Shown piece after piece: positions 8,954-18,741 of a DNA stretch of 64,000 bases (its first letter is position 1; each line of letters begins with the position of its first letter). Origin of the DNA: Microbulbifer sp. HZ11. GTDB taxonomy: Bacteria > Pseudomonadota > Gammaproteobacteria > Pseudomonadales > Cellvibrionaceae. Location of the stretch: contig NZ_JELR01000002.1 of NCBI RefSeq assembly GCF_000708675.1, positions 310,001 through 374,000 on the forward strand, written 5' to 3'. The translations under genes and the position numbers were made by a program. Below the pieces are notes generated by a model. It made no database searches. It saw nothing but the letters and a program-made list of their open reading frames with translations, and was not told where the DNA came from.

Positions 8954-9340
8954 ATGAAAGCTTTACATTTTGCACTGGCTCTACCACTACTGGCAGCCAG
9001 TCTGTCTGTCGATGCTGCACCTCGCCTGATCGGTGCCAAACAACAAGGTGATGTCGAGAGCTACTCAGACGCACTCAACCGCCACACAATGAAGAATCTT
9101 CGTTATCCATCGCGTGCTCAGCAGCGCGGGTGGGAAGGGGAAGTTGTTCTGAAAATCGTTGTGAATAAAAGCGGTGAAGTGCAGGATATTCAGGTAGTCG
9201 AAGAGTCCAGTTACTCCAGCCTGAACCGTGAGGCTCTGCGCAGTGTGGAGCGCGCCAATCCCTACCCTCAAATCCCCTCCCATCTTGGTGTAGATTCGTT
9301 CAGTTTTACAGTGCCTATTCGTTTCTCTCTTGGCAGTTGA
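8954..9340 (+). CDS. Small secreted TonB C-terminal-domain protein
   Basis: 128 residues. A cleavable-looking signal peptide (KALHFALALPLLAASLSVDA) is followed directly by a TonB_C fold: NLRYPSRAQQRGWEGEVVLK, then IVVNKSGEVQDIQVVEESSY and ALRSVERANPYPQIPSHLG. Classical TonB has a membrane anchor and a Pro-rich spacer; both are missing, so this is probably a soluble periplasmic stand-alone domain and not an ExbBD-driven energiser. It lies between two terminators and is therefore monocistronic. Its partner is unknown. Confidence 0.8.
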   Translation: MKALHFALALPLLAASLSVDAAPRLIGAKQQGDVESYSDALNRHTMKNLRYPSRAQQRGWEGEVVLKIVVNKSGEVQDIQVVEESSYSSLNREALRSVERANPYPQIPSHLGVDSFSFTVPIRFSLGS

Positions 9341-9360
9341 TGAACAATTGCGCTTGTTGT

Positions 9361-9387
9361 GACGGCGGCACGCCCGCCGTCTTTTTT
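9361..9387 (+). terminator. Rho-independent terminator after the TonB-C gene
   Basis: A perfect 8-bp stem GACGGCGG/CCGCCGTC with a 5-base loop is followed by six T. It lies 20 bp after the stop and faces the 3' end of fliA, which runs the other way. Confidence 0.85.
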
Positions 9388-9449
9388 ATATTTAGGCGAG
9401 CTTTCCCAAGTAAACTCTCCCTAGGGAACCTCCGATCAAGTCCAACTTC

Positions 9450-10148
9450 TCACTCCACCAGCCGTGCACGTAGGCGTTTGATTGCCTGACTGTGCAACTG
9501 ACATACCCGGGATTCCGTTACCCCAAGAACCGCACCAATTTCTTTAAGGTTCAGATCTTCCTGGTAATACAACGCCATCAATAACTTTTCGCGCTCAGGA
9601 AGTTGCTCAATCGCATTGAGGAGGTCGCGTTTACGTTCGCCTTCCAGTAAGGCCGCAAAGGGCGTCGCTGGCGAACCCGCGCCAGCCTCAGGCTCACCGC
9701 GCTCGGCTACCACCTCTTCAAATGGCAAAAGGTGCCCACAATTGGTGTCCTGCAGCAATTGGTGATACTCGTCAACGGACATACCCATTGCTGCCGAAAT
9801 TTCCCGCTCGTCAGCTGCGCGCCCGAGACGCTGCTCGAGCTTCTGAAGCTGCTGATCCAACATTCGCGCATTGCGGCGTACGCTGCGTGGCAACCAGTCG
9901 CGGGTACGTAATTCATCGATCATAGCACCACGGACGCGTTGGTTGGCAAAGGTGGAAAAACTGGCGCCAGCGTTCGGATCAAACCTCTGTAACGCATCAA
10001 GCAGTCCAACCATACCGGCCTGTATCAAATCATCAAGGTCTATGCCTGCAGGCAGTTTTACTTGGAGTGATAATGCCTGGCGCCGTACTGCTGGAAGATG
10101 TTCTTCCAGCAGCGCATCCCGGTTAATCGTACCCTGTGCTGTATACAT
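9450..10148 (-). CDS. fliA: RNA polymerase sigma-28 factor FliA
   Basis: 232 residues. Region 2 is clear (DLIQAGMVGLLDALQRFDPN, then FSTFANQRVRGAMIDELRTR), as is region 4.2 with its helix-turn-helix (LNLKEIGAVLGVTESRVCQL). FliA transcribes late flagellar and chemotaxis genes from GCCGATAA-type promoters; three such promoters are visible in this window at 6630, 17809 and 24827. It lies 153 bp downstream of flhA on the same strand. In polar-flagellum clusters flhF and flhG lie between flhA and fliA; here the gap holds no gene. Confidence 0.97.
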   Translation of the reverse strand: MYTAQGTINRDALLEEHLPAVRRQALSLQVKLPAGIDLDDLIQAGMVGLLDALQRFDPNAGASFSTFANQRVRGAMIDELRTRDWLPRSVRRNARMLDQQLQKLEQRLGRAADEREISAAMGMSVDEYHQLLQDTNCGHLLPFEEVVAERGEPEAGAGSPATPFAALLEGERKRDLLNAIEQLPEREKLLMALYYQEDLNLKEIGAVLGVTESRVCQLHSQAIKRLRARLVE

Positions 10149-10301
10149 TGCAGTTCCCCAGCCATCTTTCCAGGTTTAGTAAACATGGCTCTGCAGCTTT
10201 GTGTGGGTGGATCTGCCGGAGCCAATTCCATTATTGGCTGACGAGGAAATTTGTATGCGCAGAATAAACCCCGTTGAAGACGCCTTTTCAAACCTTAAGC
10301 G

Positions 10302-12395
10302 TTAGACATTAGCCCCGCTGCGATCACCGATCATATTCGTGATTTTAACCATACGGTCATCGGGAATCTCAGCCTGGGAAAGCACCGCCAACTGACGCAG
10401 GCGACGCCTGAGAAAATGCGCGAGTAGTGGGCGCAGGTTGTGACGCACAACCAGCACGGGTGGATCACCGGCGGTTTCTTGTCGCTCCATGGCAGCCGCA
10501 GCTTGAGACATCAGGGTATCCGCAAGTCCTGGCTCCAGTGCGCCACCACTTTCCAGCGCCTGAGAAATCACCTGCTCCAACTGACTTTCCAGGCCCATCA
10601 CCCGGAGTTCAGCACTGCCGGGGAACCACTGATGTGCAAGCACTCTTCCCAAAGCAAGGCGCACCCGCGCGGTCAGCTCGGGCACATCAAAACTCTGCTC
10701 CCCCTGGCCGGCCAGAACATCAAGAATACTGCGCATATCACGGATGGGAACATCCTCATCCAGCAGATTTTGCAGAATTCGCTGTAAGGTTGTCAGGGTG
10801 ACCGTTTTAGGAACGACTTCCTCAACCAAACTTTTACAATCACCGGAAAGTTTATCCAGAAGCTGCTGAACTTCCTGACGGCCGAGCATTTCCGCGCAGT
10901 GACGATGTAGTAAATGGTTGAAATGTGTAGCCACAACAGTACTCGCATCCACCACCGTATACCCATACACCTGAGCCTGTTCACGCTGCCCCTGATCTAT
11001 CCACACCGCAGGCAAACCAAACGCGGGCTCCTCTGTTGCGATGCCCTGAAGCTCGCCGCTTACCTGCCCGGGATTGATTGCAAGCCACTTCCCTGGATGT
11101 GCTTCACCTCTGCCAACTTCCGCGCCTTTAAGGTTAATCACATAGGTGTTTGGTGATAACTCAAGGTCATCCCGTATATGGACAACAGGTGGTAAAAACC
11201 CGACTTCTTTAGCAAATTTCTTACGCACACTTTTAATGCGCCCAAGTAGCTCTCCTTGCTGACGTTGATCTACAAGGGAAATCAGGCGATGTCCCACCTC
11301 CAGACCCAGGGTATCGATAAGCTCCACATCATCCCAACTGGCCTCAGGTGTTTCCGCTGCAACGGCGGGTTCCGCATCAATCTGCTCCTGCACCAACTGC
11401 TCTTCCCGTCGCCGCCCCATCCACCAGGCGATCCCAGCCAAGGCAGCAGTAAAAAGCAAGAATACAAAATTCGGCATACCGGGAACCAAACCCAGCAGCC
11501 CCATAACGCCTGCGGCGAGATACAGCACACGCGGGTTGGTAAGCAGCTGCTCGATCATCTGCTGACCAACGTCCTGGTCGGTATTGACCCGGGAAACAGT
11601 TACACCAGCCGCTGTGGAGATCACCAGCGCAGGGATCTGAGCTACAAGACCGTCACCGATCGTTAGCAACGTGTAAGTACGCGCAGCATCGCCGAAAGAC
11701 AGATCATGCTGCATGGTGCCAATCATCAGACCGCCGATGACATTCACTGCCATGATTACCAGCCCCGCGACAGCATCTCCACGCACAAATTTGCTCGCGC
11801 CGTCCATGGAGCCGTAAAAATCTGCTTCCTGAGCGACTTCTGTACGACGGGTACGGGCTTCCTCTTCACCGATCAGCCCCGCGTTAAGATCTGCATCAAT
11901 AGCCATCTGTTTTCCGGGCATGGCGTCAAGCATAAAACGCGCCCCTACTTCAGCAATGCGCCCAGCGCCTTTGGTGATCACCATAAAATTGATCACCACC
12001 AGGATCAGAAACACCACCAGCCCCACTGCAAAGTTACCTCCAACCAAAAACTGGCCGAAAGCCTCAATCACCTTGCCCGCGGCAGCCCCCCCGGTGTGCC
12101 CCTCCATCAATACAACTCGGGTGGAGGCGACATTGAGTGCCAGGCGCAATAAGGTGGTGAAAAGCAGTACCGCCGGGAAAGCGGCAAAATCCAGTGCGCG
12201 CAAGGTAAACATGCTCACCAGTAGCACCATCAGAGAAAGGGCAATATTGAAGGTAAAAAACATATCCAGCGCAAACGGCGGCAACGGCAGGATCAGCATG
12301 GACATGATTAGCAGAATCAGCACCGGACCAGCGAGCACCCGCCCGGCGGGCAGCGAGAATCCAGTACTGCTGAAATAGGAATTCAAGGGTTTCAC
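10302..12395 (-). CDS. flhA: Flagellar export gate protein FlhA
   Basis: 697 residues. The first 330 residues contain about eight membrane segments, and the FHIPEP family signature RFMLDAMPGKQMAIDADLNA is present. The remainder is the cytoplasmic FlhA-C domain that docks export chaperones (SWDDVELIDTLGLEVGHRLI onward). FlhA forms the nonameric ring of the flagellar type III export gate. The GTG start overlaps the flhB stop by 4 bp (GTGA), so the two are coupled. Confidence 0.97.
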   Translation of the reverse strand: MKPLNSYFSSTGFSLPAGRVLAGPVLILLIMSMLILPLPPFALDMFFTFNIALSLMVLLVSMFTLRALDFAAFPAVLLFTTLLRLALNVASTRVVLMEGHTGGAAAGKVIEAFGQFLVGGNFAVGLVVFLILVVINFMVITKGAGRIAEVGARFMLDAMPGKQMAIDADLNAGLIGEEEARTRRTEVAQEADFYGSMDGASKFVRGDAVAGLVIMAVNVIGGLMIGTMQHDLSFGDAARTYTLLTIGDGLVAQIPALVISTAAGVTVSRVNTDQDVGQQMIEQLLTNPRVLYLAAGVMGLLGLVPGMPNFVFLLFTAALAGIAWWMGRRREEQLVQEQIDAEPAVAAETPEASWDDVELIDTLGLEVGHRLISLVDQRQQGELLGRIKSVRKKFAKEVGFLPPVVHIRDDLELSPNTYVINLKGAEVGRGEAHPGKWLAINPGQVSGELQGIATEEPAFGLPAVWIDQGQREQAQVYGYTVVDASTVVATHFNHLLHRHCAEMLGRQEVQQLLDKLSGDCKSLVEEVVPKTVTLTTLQRILQNLLDEDVPIRDMRSILDVLAGQGEQSFDVPELTARVRLALGRVLAHQWFPGSAELRVMGLESQLEQVISQALESGGALEPGLADTLMSQAAAAMERQETAGDPPVLVVRHNLRPLLAHFLRRRLRQLAVLSQAEIPDDRMVKITNMIGDRSGANV

Positions 12396-13528
12396 GGGTC
12401 TACCTCCAACTCTTCAGGTAACGGGAGCTGTTCCGGTGTTACAGGTGGGGTTTCCCCCTGCTCATTTGCGCGACGCAGCTGCATAGCCCAGGCGAGCACT
12501 TCGGCTACGGCGGTATACAGAGGTGCAGGAATTTCCTGATCCAGATCGACATGACGGTACAGGGATCGAGCCAGCGGTGGGGCTTCAAGACGAGGAATAT
12601 CGTGTTCGTCCGCCAATGTCCGAATACGCGCGGCAACCGCCTCCACGCCTTTCGCAATTACTCGCGGTGCACTCATGCGGCTCTCGTCATAGCGCAGGGC
12701 AACTGCGTATCGTGTAGGATTGGTAATGATTACGTCTGCATCAGGAACCTGGGCCATCATTCGGTTACGCGACATCGATTGCTGTTGTTGACGTATCCGT
12801 GCCTTGAGTTGAGGGTCGCCCTCACTTTCCTTGAATTCGCGGCGCACTTCCTCTTTGCTCATCCGTAATTTCTTGGCATGACTCCACAACTGATACGGAG
12901 CGTCGATTGCCACCACGAGAATGAGGGAAAATGCCATCAATCCACAGGCCTCCGCTGCGAGTCGCAGCGCAGATGCCATGGCTCGTTCGGTTCCGAGATC
13001 CATCAGGGCCAGAAACTCGCCGCGCCGGCTATATAAAAACAGCGCGAGCACCGTACCTACAAGTACAGATTTGGCAATAGCCTTACCCAGTTCAGCCAGA
13101 GCTTGGGAGGAGAATTGCCGCTTGAGCCCCTTGATCGGATTGAGTTTAGAGAACTGGGGTTTGAGGGATTTGGCGGAAATAAGAAAGCCGCCCAGCAAGT
13201 TAGGTGCAAGCAATGCAACCACAGCGACGAGTATGAACAGTGGGATCAGTGCCAGTAGACTGTGAGCAGTAAGATTGGCGCTGGTGGTTACCATGACAGC
13301 GGGGTCAAAGGCCCGCTGCCGATCAAACAGAAAAGACTGCTCCATCATAAGCCCGAGCTGTGCGAACAGGGTCGGACCCAACGCCCACAGACCTCCGAGA
13401 CCAGTGCATAAGAGCATGACCGTGGCGAGTTCTCGGGAGCGTGCTACCTGGCCGTCCTCACGGGCCTTTTCAAGGCGCCGGGGTGTGGCGGCTTCTGTTT
13501 TGTCCTGGTCCTGGCTATCGTCAGCCAT
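12392..13528 (-). CDS. flhB: Flagellar export switch protein FlhB, with NPTR in place of NPTH
   Basis: 378 residues. The N-terminal QDKTEAATPRRLEKAREDGQ and four hydrophobic segments to about residue 210 are standard, followed by the cytoplasmic linker MSKEEVRREFKESEGDPQLK. The autocleavage site should read NPTH; here residues 270-273 read N-P-T-R, encoded AAT CCT ACA CGA, followed by the normal YAVALRYD. In the family, cleavage between Asn and Pro allows the switch from hook to filament export, and the His supports this reaction in homologues. The gene is otherwise intact and sits in its normal place before flhA. Confidence 0.96.
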   Translation of the reverse strand: MADDSQDQDKTEAATPRRLEKAREDGQVARSRELATVMLLCTGLGGLWALGPTLFAQLGLMMEQSFLFDRQRAFDPAVMVTTSANLTAHSLLALIPLFILVAVVALLAPNLLGGFLISAKSLKPQFSKLNPIKGLKRQFSSQALAELGKAIAKSVLVGTVLALFLYSRRGEFLALMDLGTERAMASALRLAAEACGLMAFSLILVVAIDAPYQLWSHAKKLRMSKEEVRREFKESEGDPQLKARIRQQQQSMSRNRMMAQVPDADVIITNPTRYAVALRYDESRMSAPRVIAKGVEAVAARIRTLADEHDIPRLEAPPLARSLYRHVDLDQEIPAPLYTAVAEVLAWAMQLRRANEQGETPPVTPEQLPLPEELEVDP

Positions 13529-13656
13529 TTGGGCATCCGGTGGTTATCGGGTGCCGGCCATTGTCGACCAAAGCGGGTATCGCTAAAGGGCGAAAAAGCG
13601 GGGTAACAGGGTGCTATTTCAGCAGAGCACCCGTTACTCGCCATTCGCACAAGTGA

Positions 13657-14349
13657 TCAGAATCCCAGCTCTTCCAGCAGATCATCCACCTGGTCCTGGC
13701 TGCTGACCACGTCTTCAGCCTCAACGTTGATCTGAGGCCCGTTGACCAGAGAGGACTCCTCGCGGCGCTGATTGTCCGCTGCTGATCCATCTTCCAGCCG
13801 GCGCCGAAACGCCTCCCGCTCCTCACCCTCCGGTACACTTTCCAGGAGGACCTGCAATAGCTGGCGCTCGACCTCCTGGATGACTTCCATCATCTTCTTG
13901 ATAACCTGACCAGTCAGATCCTGAAAGTCCTGCGCCATCATGATTTCCAACAATTCCTTGTTGGTCTCGCGGGCCATGGTGGGTACGGCAGAGAGGTAGC
14001 CACGGGTTTCCTTTACCAACTCACGCGCCTCATCAAGCTCCTTTGGATTCTCAAACCAGGACTGCCACTGCTTATCCAATGCCTGGGCGCGGGACTCAAT
14101 CTCAATCTGCAGAGGTTGTGCGCGATCAACACAATTCAGCGCGCGCTCTGCGGCTTGCTCAGTCATGGAAGCCACGTAATCGAGCCGGGCACGGGCATCT
14201 GGAATGGCTTTGGCTGCTTTCTCTACCTCTTTATCAAGGCCCAGTTCCCGCATGCTGTCGCGCAGCATTCTCGTCAACTGGCCAATTCGCACCACCAGTT
14301 CGTCACTTTGGGTATTATCGAAGCTGACAGCTTTTAACTCACTACTCAC
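13657..14349 (-). CDS. cheZ: CheY-P phosphatase CheZ
   Basis: 230 residues from the GTG at 14349, which has AGGAG eight bases upstream; a longer reading would run into cheY. The long helical hairpin of CheZ is evident. The catalytic segment [20 protein letters not shown] carries Asp144 and Gln148, equivalent to E. coli Asp143 and Gln147. The C-terminal tail DDLLEELGF matches the CheY-tethering helix. It dephosphorylates CheY-P to shorten reversals. It lies 40 bp after cheY, as in cheRBYZ of enterics. Confidence 0.95.
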   Translation of the reverse strand: MSSELKAVSFDNTQSDELVVRIGQLTRMLRDSMRELGLDKEVEKAAKAIPDARARLDYVASMTEQAAERALNCVDRAQPLQIEIESRAQALDKQWQSWFENPKELDEARELVKETRGYLSAVPTMARETNKELLEIMMAQDFQDLTGQVIKKMMEVIQEVERQLLQVLLESVPEGEEREAFRRRLEDGSAADNQRREESSLVNGPQINVEAEDVVSSQDQVDDLLEELGF

Positions 14350-14389
14350 GGTCACTTCTCCTTTCCGGAAGAAGCGGGCATCAGCGCGC

Positions 14390-14776
14390 TCATTTTCCCA
14401 GCTTCTCAAAGATTTTAGTTAACTTCTCTTCCAATGTCGCCGCCGTGAAAGGTTTAACAATATATCCGTTGGCGCCAGCCTGTGCCGCGGCCACAATATT
14501 CTCCTTTTTTGCCTCGGCGGTAACCATCAGGACGGGCAAGGATTTGGTCGCCTCGTTCGCTCGAATATCCTTGAGCATATCCAGACCGTTTAGATTCGGC
14601 ATATTCCAGTCGGAGACTACGAATTCAAAGCCACCACCATTCACTTTGGCCAGCCCTTCCTGGCCGTCTTCTGCTTCATCCACGTTATTAAAGCCAAGCT
14701 CCTTGAGCAGGCTCCGAATTATCCGTCGCATGGTGGGGAAATCGTCCACCACCAGTATCTTCATATTTTTATCCAT
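14390..14776 (-). CDS. cheY: Chemotaxis response regulator CheY
   Basis: 128 residues, a single receiver domain. The acidic pair is in [12 protein letters not shown], the phospho-acceptor is Asp56 in [15 protein letters not shown], the conserved Thr is in [13 protein letters not shown] and the Lys in [15 protein letters not shown]. CheY-P binds FliM/FliN at the motor switch. Placed between a receptor gene and cheZ. Confidence 0.98.
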   Translation of the reverse strand: MDKNMKILVVDDFPTMRRIIRSLLKELGFNNVDEAEDGQEGLAKVNGGGFEFVVSDWNMPNLNGLDMLKDIRANEATKSLPVLMVTAEAKKENIVAAAQAGANGYIVKPFTAATLEEKLTKIFEKLGK

Positions 14777-14824
14777 GATCTGTACTCTCTGTGTTAACGC
14801 TTCTCCACACTCGCAGGTTTAGGG

Positions 14825-16588
14825 TCAAAACTCTTCCCACTCCTCATCGGTAGATTTGATCAGTTCACGAGCATCCTTTTCCGGTGCCGAAACCTTCTTC
14901 GCGTCCGCGGACTCCTGGCTATCGGCCTTTTCTACTTGCGCTGTACGATTTCCAGCGTTGTTCTTCGCCAAGGGTGTTTCGGGATCAATGCTGCTGGAGG
15001 AGTAACCACCCTCGTCCTCAGATTCACTGGTGAGACGGAAAATGGCGACGGCTTCCTCCAAGCGCTGTGCTTGCGCCTCCAGAGAGGCCGCGGCAGCAGA
15101 CGCCTTCTCCACCAATGTTGCATTCTGCTGGGTAGATTCATCCATTTGACTCACAGCGCGACTGACCTGTTCGATTCCGCTGCTCTGCTCCTGAGATGCG
15201 GCAGAAATTTCATCCATAATGTCGGTCACGCGCTTCACCGCATCCACCACTTCTTTCATGGTGTCACCGGCCTGGGTTACCAGAGACGCGCCCTGCTCTA
15301 CTTCCTGCACCGAATTTTCAATCAGGGACTTGATCTGACGTGCGGCGTCGGCGCTATTGCCCGCAAGGTTCCGTACCTCTCCGGCAACCACCGCAAATCC
15401 GCGGCCCTGTTCACCGGCACGCGCAGCTTCGACTGAGGCATTCAATGCCAGAATATTCGTCTGGAAAGCGATTGAATCGATCATTCCGGTAATTTCCGCA
15501 ACTTTACGGGAACTCTCGGTAATCCCCTGCATTTTGCTGGAAACCTGCTGCATAACCTCCCCACCACGAATGGCCGTTCCAGAAGCATCATTGGCAAGTC
15601 CACTGGCCTGACGGGCATTGTCTGCATTCTGCTTCACGGTAGCGGTCAACTCTTCCATGCTGGTCGCGGTTTCTTCCAGTGATGCAGCCTGCTGTTCCGT
15701 GCGCGCAGACAGATCGATATTGCCTCGTGCAATTTCTGACGAACCGCTATAGATAGACGTACTTCCGTTGCGCACCTGAGTGACAATTCGGCTGAGGCTC
15801 AGCTGCACATCGCGCATGGCACTGAACAGCTGACCAATCTCATTTCCACCATGGTCGCTGATCGGGCGCGAAAGATCTGCTTGCGCAATACTCTGCAGAT
15901 TTTCCATTGCTTCACCCAGAGGGCGCACTACGATATTACGCAGCAGTAGATAGATCAGGGCGAGAATGATGGCGATAAACGCTATGACAATGATACCGAT
16001 GGTTCCGTAGTGACTAGTGGTATCTCTATACCCCTCCATGATGCCTTCGCTCTGAACCCCTGCCTGATCAAGAAGTGACAGCAAAGCCACATTGAGGTCA
16101 TCACTGAAAACACTGATTTCCTCTTTGCGTTCGTTGTAACTTTCAAGGTCTGGCTTATCCTGTACTAGAAGCTGATATTCCGCATCCAGCTCTCCCAGCA
16201 TATCGGTAAATACCAGCGATAGTTCTTCAAACTCCGCGGCTTCTTGTTCCGTCATCTCTATTTCGGATAGCCGATCAAACTCCCTGTGTGTCTGCTGTAA
16301 TGTCTCATTGACACTTTTAAGATACGTTTTTGCGCTGAGGTTGCGCCCGTTCTCCAGCTCTCCGGCAGCAAGATTCATTTCAATCATGCTTTTATTGAGG
16401 GTGGAATATGCTCGAAATACATCGTGCATTACCTGCACATTGACCCGGTGCAGCGTACGAATAGAATCGTCACCCACCTGATTCGTCGCCATACGCAGGG
16501 CAACCAGGGCGCCCATCAACAGCGTGCAACACAACAGCACTCCGGCCACTACCGTGTTGATATTGAGGTTTCTGATCAGTTTCATCAT
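14825..16588 (-). CDS. Methyl-accepting chemotaxis protein with C-terminal EWEEF pentapeptide
   Basis: 587 residues. Membrane segments lie at about 12-34 and 190-212 and enclose a periplasmic four-helix-bundle sensor ([20 protein letters not shown]). A HAMP domain follows, then a long signalling domain with the conserved hairpin tip ([20 protein letters not shown], then [20 protein letters not shown]). The last residues are DEEWEEF; EWEEF fits the x-W-x-x-F pattern of the NWETF tether that recruits CheR and CheB in Tar and Tsr. With cheR and cheB next to it, a high-abundance, self-adapting receptor is likely. The ligand cannot be told. Confidence 0.95.
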   Translation of the reverse strand: MMKLIRNLNINTVVAGVLLCCTLLMGALVALRMATNQVGDDSIRTLHRVNVQVMHDVFRAYSTLNKSMIEMNLAAGELENGRNLSAKTYLKSVNETLQQTHREFDRLSEIEMTEQEAAEFEELSLVFTDMLGELDAEYQLLVQDKPDLESYNERKEEISVFSDDLNVALLSLLDQAGVQSEGIMEGYRDTTSHYGTIGIIVIAFIAIILALIYLLLRNIVVRPLGEAMENLQSIAQADLSRPISDHGGNEIGQLFSAMRDVQLSLSRIVTQVRNGSTSIYSGSSEIARGNIDLSARTEQQAASLEETATSMEELTATVKQNADNARQASGLANDASGTAIRGGEVMQQVSSKMQGITESSRKVAEITGMIDSIAFQTNILALNASVEAARAGEQGRGFAVVAGEVRNLAGNSADAARQIKSLIENSVQEVEQGASLVTQAGDTMKEVVDAVKRVTDIMDEISAASQEQSSGIEQVSRAVSQMDESTQQNATLVEKASAAAASLEAQAQRLEEAVAIFRLTSESEDEGGYSSSSIDPETPLAKNNAGNRTAQVEKADSQESADAKKVSAPEKDARELIKSTDEEWEEF

Positions 16589-16642
16589 GGCCGGCGTTTC
16601 TCCTCGTCGGTAATCCTGGAACTAAATTTCTATTTGCATTTG

Positions 16643-17698
16643 TTATACGCGCTGGGCGCGTCCAGACGCGGCTGCCAATGTGAGCATGTGCTCGGCGACG
16701 CGATCCAAAGTCACTATGTCCTTTGCAGCCCCAATGGCAATTGCCTCTCTCGGCATGCCAAATACCAGAGACGAGGTTTCATCCTGAGCAAGCGTCGCCG
16801 CACCAGACTGCCGCATGGCCAGCAAACCGGCGGCACCATCTCGCCCCATACCGGTAAGCAGTGCTCCGATGGCATTGCGACCAGCCAGTTCAGCAACAGA
16901 CTGAAACAGAACATCGACCGATGGACGATGCCGGTTAACCGCTGGCCCGGTATCCAACTCGACCAGATAGTTGGCTCCACTACGCGCCAGCTTCAGATGC
17001 TGGTCGCCTGGAGCGATATACGCATGGCCAGGTAGAATACGCTCGCCGTGCTCGGCCTCTTTCACCTGTATCCTGCAGAGCCGATTCAATCGCTCCGCAA
17101 ACGAACGGGTAAATCCACTGGGCATATGCTGGGCAACGAGGATTGCCGGGCAGTTAGCAGGAAGAGGCTCGAGCACGCGCCGAATCGCTTCGGGCCCACC
17201 AGTGGAAGCGCCGATAATCATCAGCTTTTCGCTCGAAACCATTACCGGCTCCAACGCGGAAGGGGGTTCTTTATTTCGTACCATATGGCGTGCTGGTCGC
17301 GCTCGGGCAGCCGCACGGATCTTTTCTGCTATCCGATGGCCGTACTCCAGTAAACCCGTTCGTATACCCAGTTGCGGCTTGGCGACAAAGTCGACCGCAC
17401 CGAGCTCCAGAGCACGTAGGGTGATTTCCGACCCAGACCGGGTGAGCGACGAAACCATAACGACGGGCATTGGACGCAGGCGCATCAACCGCTCCAGGAA
17501 GTCCAGTCCGTCCATTCGCGGCATTTCCACATCCAGAGTCAGAACATCGGGATTCAGTCGCTTGATCAGATCACGTGCAACCAGAGGGTCAGGAGCGACC
17601 GCTACTACTTCCATATCTGACTGGCCATCGATAATTTCGCGCATAAGTCCGCGAATAAGTGCCGAGTCATCGACACAGAGCACTTTGATTTTTTCCAT
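16643..17698 (-). CDS. cheB: Chemotaxis protein-glutamate methylesterase CheB
   Basis: 351 residues. The N-terminal receiver carries Asp56 in [20 protein letters not shown]. The C-terminal methylesterase domain carries the catalytic Ser in [12 protein letters not shown], His in [19 protein letters not shown] and Asp in [14 protein letters not shown]. It removes methyl groups from receptors and deamidates Gln. A sigma-28 promoter lies 110-137 bp upstream of the start (17809-17835), so cheB and the genes after it can be transcribed apart from the motA promoter. Confidence 0.97.
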   Translation of the reverse strand: MEKIKVLCVDDSALIRGLMREIIDGQSDMEVVAVAPDPLVARDLIKRLNPDVLTLDVEMPRMDGLDFLERLMRLRPMPVVMVSSLTRSGSEITLRALELGAVDFVAKPQLGIRTGLLEYGHRIAEKIRAAARARPARHMVRNKEPPSALEPVMVSSEKLMIIGASTGGPEAIRRVLEPLPANCPAILVAQHMPSGFTRSFAERLNRLCRIQVKEAEHGERILPGHAYIAPGDQHLKLARSGANYLVELDTGPAVNRHRPSVDVLFQSVAELAGRNAIGALLTGMGRDGAAGLLAMRQSGAATLAQDETSSLVFGMPREAIAIGAAKDIVTLDRVAEHMLTLAAASGRAQRV

Positions 17699-17808
17699 GG
17701 ATAACGTCTGCTCTCTCGCTCACGCTACGGCGCTGTCTTTCAATCTGACCTTGCAAACTGACAGGGCCCCCAAGTGTTAGAATCGGGTATTCGCTGAACC
17801 TGAAGTAT

Positions 17809-17835
17809 TCATCGGCCGCTAATCGCCGGGCTTTA
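17809..17835 (-). promoter_or_regulatory. Sigma-28 promoter between cheR and cheB
   Basis: Reading the minus strand: TAAAGCCC (17835-17828), an 11-bp spacer, GCCGATGA (17816-17809). The -35 matches the TAAAG core and the -10 matches 7 of 8 positions of GCCGATAA. It lies in the 197-bp gap between cheR and cheB, the largest gap in the motA-flhA block, and points to cheB. Confidence 0.78.
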
Positions 17836-17895
17836 GGGAGGGCAACGAGGTTTTTCTCACGCCGCTGGACGGGCGATAGGAAGCCCCCGGAATGA

Positions 17896-18741
17896 TCAGG
17901 CCAGTGTATAGACAGTCTGGCCGCGCAGGCGGAACCTCTGGGTAATGTTGGTGAAGTTCTCCGAATGACCAACAAATAGCAAACCATCACTCTTCAACAG
18001 TCGAGCGAAACGCTCAAGCAGTCGTGCGTGGGTCTCTCGGTCAAAGTAGATCATTACGTTGCGGCAGAAGATCGCGTCAAACCGACCCTGGACAGGCCAA
18101 TGTTGACCAACAAGGTTCACAGGCTCGAAGTGAACCTGACGCGCCAACTCCGGTCGTACGCGAACGTATCCGCTGCGCCGACCACAGCCTTTGAGAAAAC
18201 CGCGCCGTAGCTGATTCTCAGGCACCTGGCGGCGCACCTGATCCAGTGGATAAATTCCATTGCGCGCCCTGGTCAATGCTTCGCTGTCGATATCCGACGC
18301 GAAGATTTCGCGCCTCGTCAGGGTAGGCAGAGCCTCTTCAAGTGCAATTGCGATAGAATACGGCTCCTCTCCTGTGGAAGCCCCGGCACTCCAGACTCGA
18401 ACTGGATCCCTCCGATCTCTGATATGCGACGCCAGCAAATCGAAATGGTGGGGTTCACGAAAAAAAGCAGTGAGATTAGTGGTCAATGCGTTGACAAATT
18501 CCTGCCAGGCCTCCGCTCCCGACCTACCATTCAGCCAATCTAAATACGCACTGAAACATCGATGGCCACGATTTCGTACACAACGGCCAAGTCGGCTATA
18601 CACCATATCCCGCTTATGTTCAGCCAGGACAATACCGGCCCGCTCCGCGATCAGTACACGAATTCGCTCGAAATCTCGATCGGTGAACTCAAGTTCACGC
18701 TGATTGATAGGCGCTACCACTCGCTGCTTCACTGCAATCAA
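17896..18741 (-). CDS. cheR: Chemotaxis protein methyltransferase CheR
   Basis: 281 residues. The N-terminal helical domain (REFDRDFERIRVLIAERAGI-like region) precedes the SAM-binding core VRVWSAGASTGEEPYSIAIA, the NGIYPLDQVRRQVPENQL region and FDAIFCRNVMIYFDRETHAR, all typical of CheR. It methylates receptor Glu residues using S-adenosylmethionine. Its start overlaps the upstream receptor stop by 4 bp, showing translational coupling. Confidence 0.96.
   Translation of the reverse strand: MIAVKQRVVAPINQRELEFTDRDFERIRVLIAERAGIVLAEHKRDMVYSRLGRCVRNRGHRCFSAYLDWLNGRSGAEAWQEFVNALTTNLTAFFREPHHFDLLASHIRDRRDPVRVWSAGASTGEEPYSIAIALEEALPTLTRREIFASDIDSEALTRARNGIYPLDQVRRQVPENQLRRGFLKGCGRRSGYVRVRPELARQVHFEPVNLVGQHWPVQGRFDAIFCRNVMIYFDRETHARLLERFARLLKSDGLLFVGHSENFTNITQRFRLRGQTVYTLA

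Noticed and set aside
10140..10160. GG-N10-GC spacing resembling a sigma-54 promoter at the fliA start
   Set aside because: It overlaps the start codon itself, and the flanking consensus TGGCAC/TTGCA is poor.
17667..17990. Open frame across the cheR-cheB gap as a possible cheD
   Set aside because: The translation lacks the CheD Cys/His motif, overlaps cheR and contains the sigma-28 promoter.
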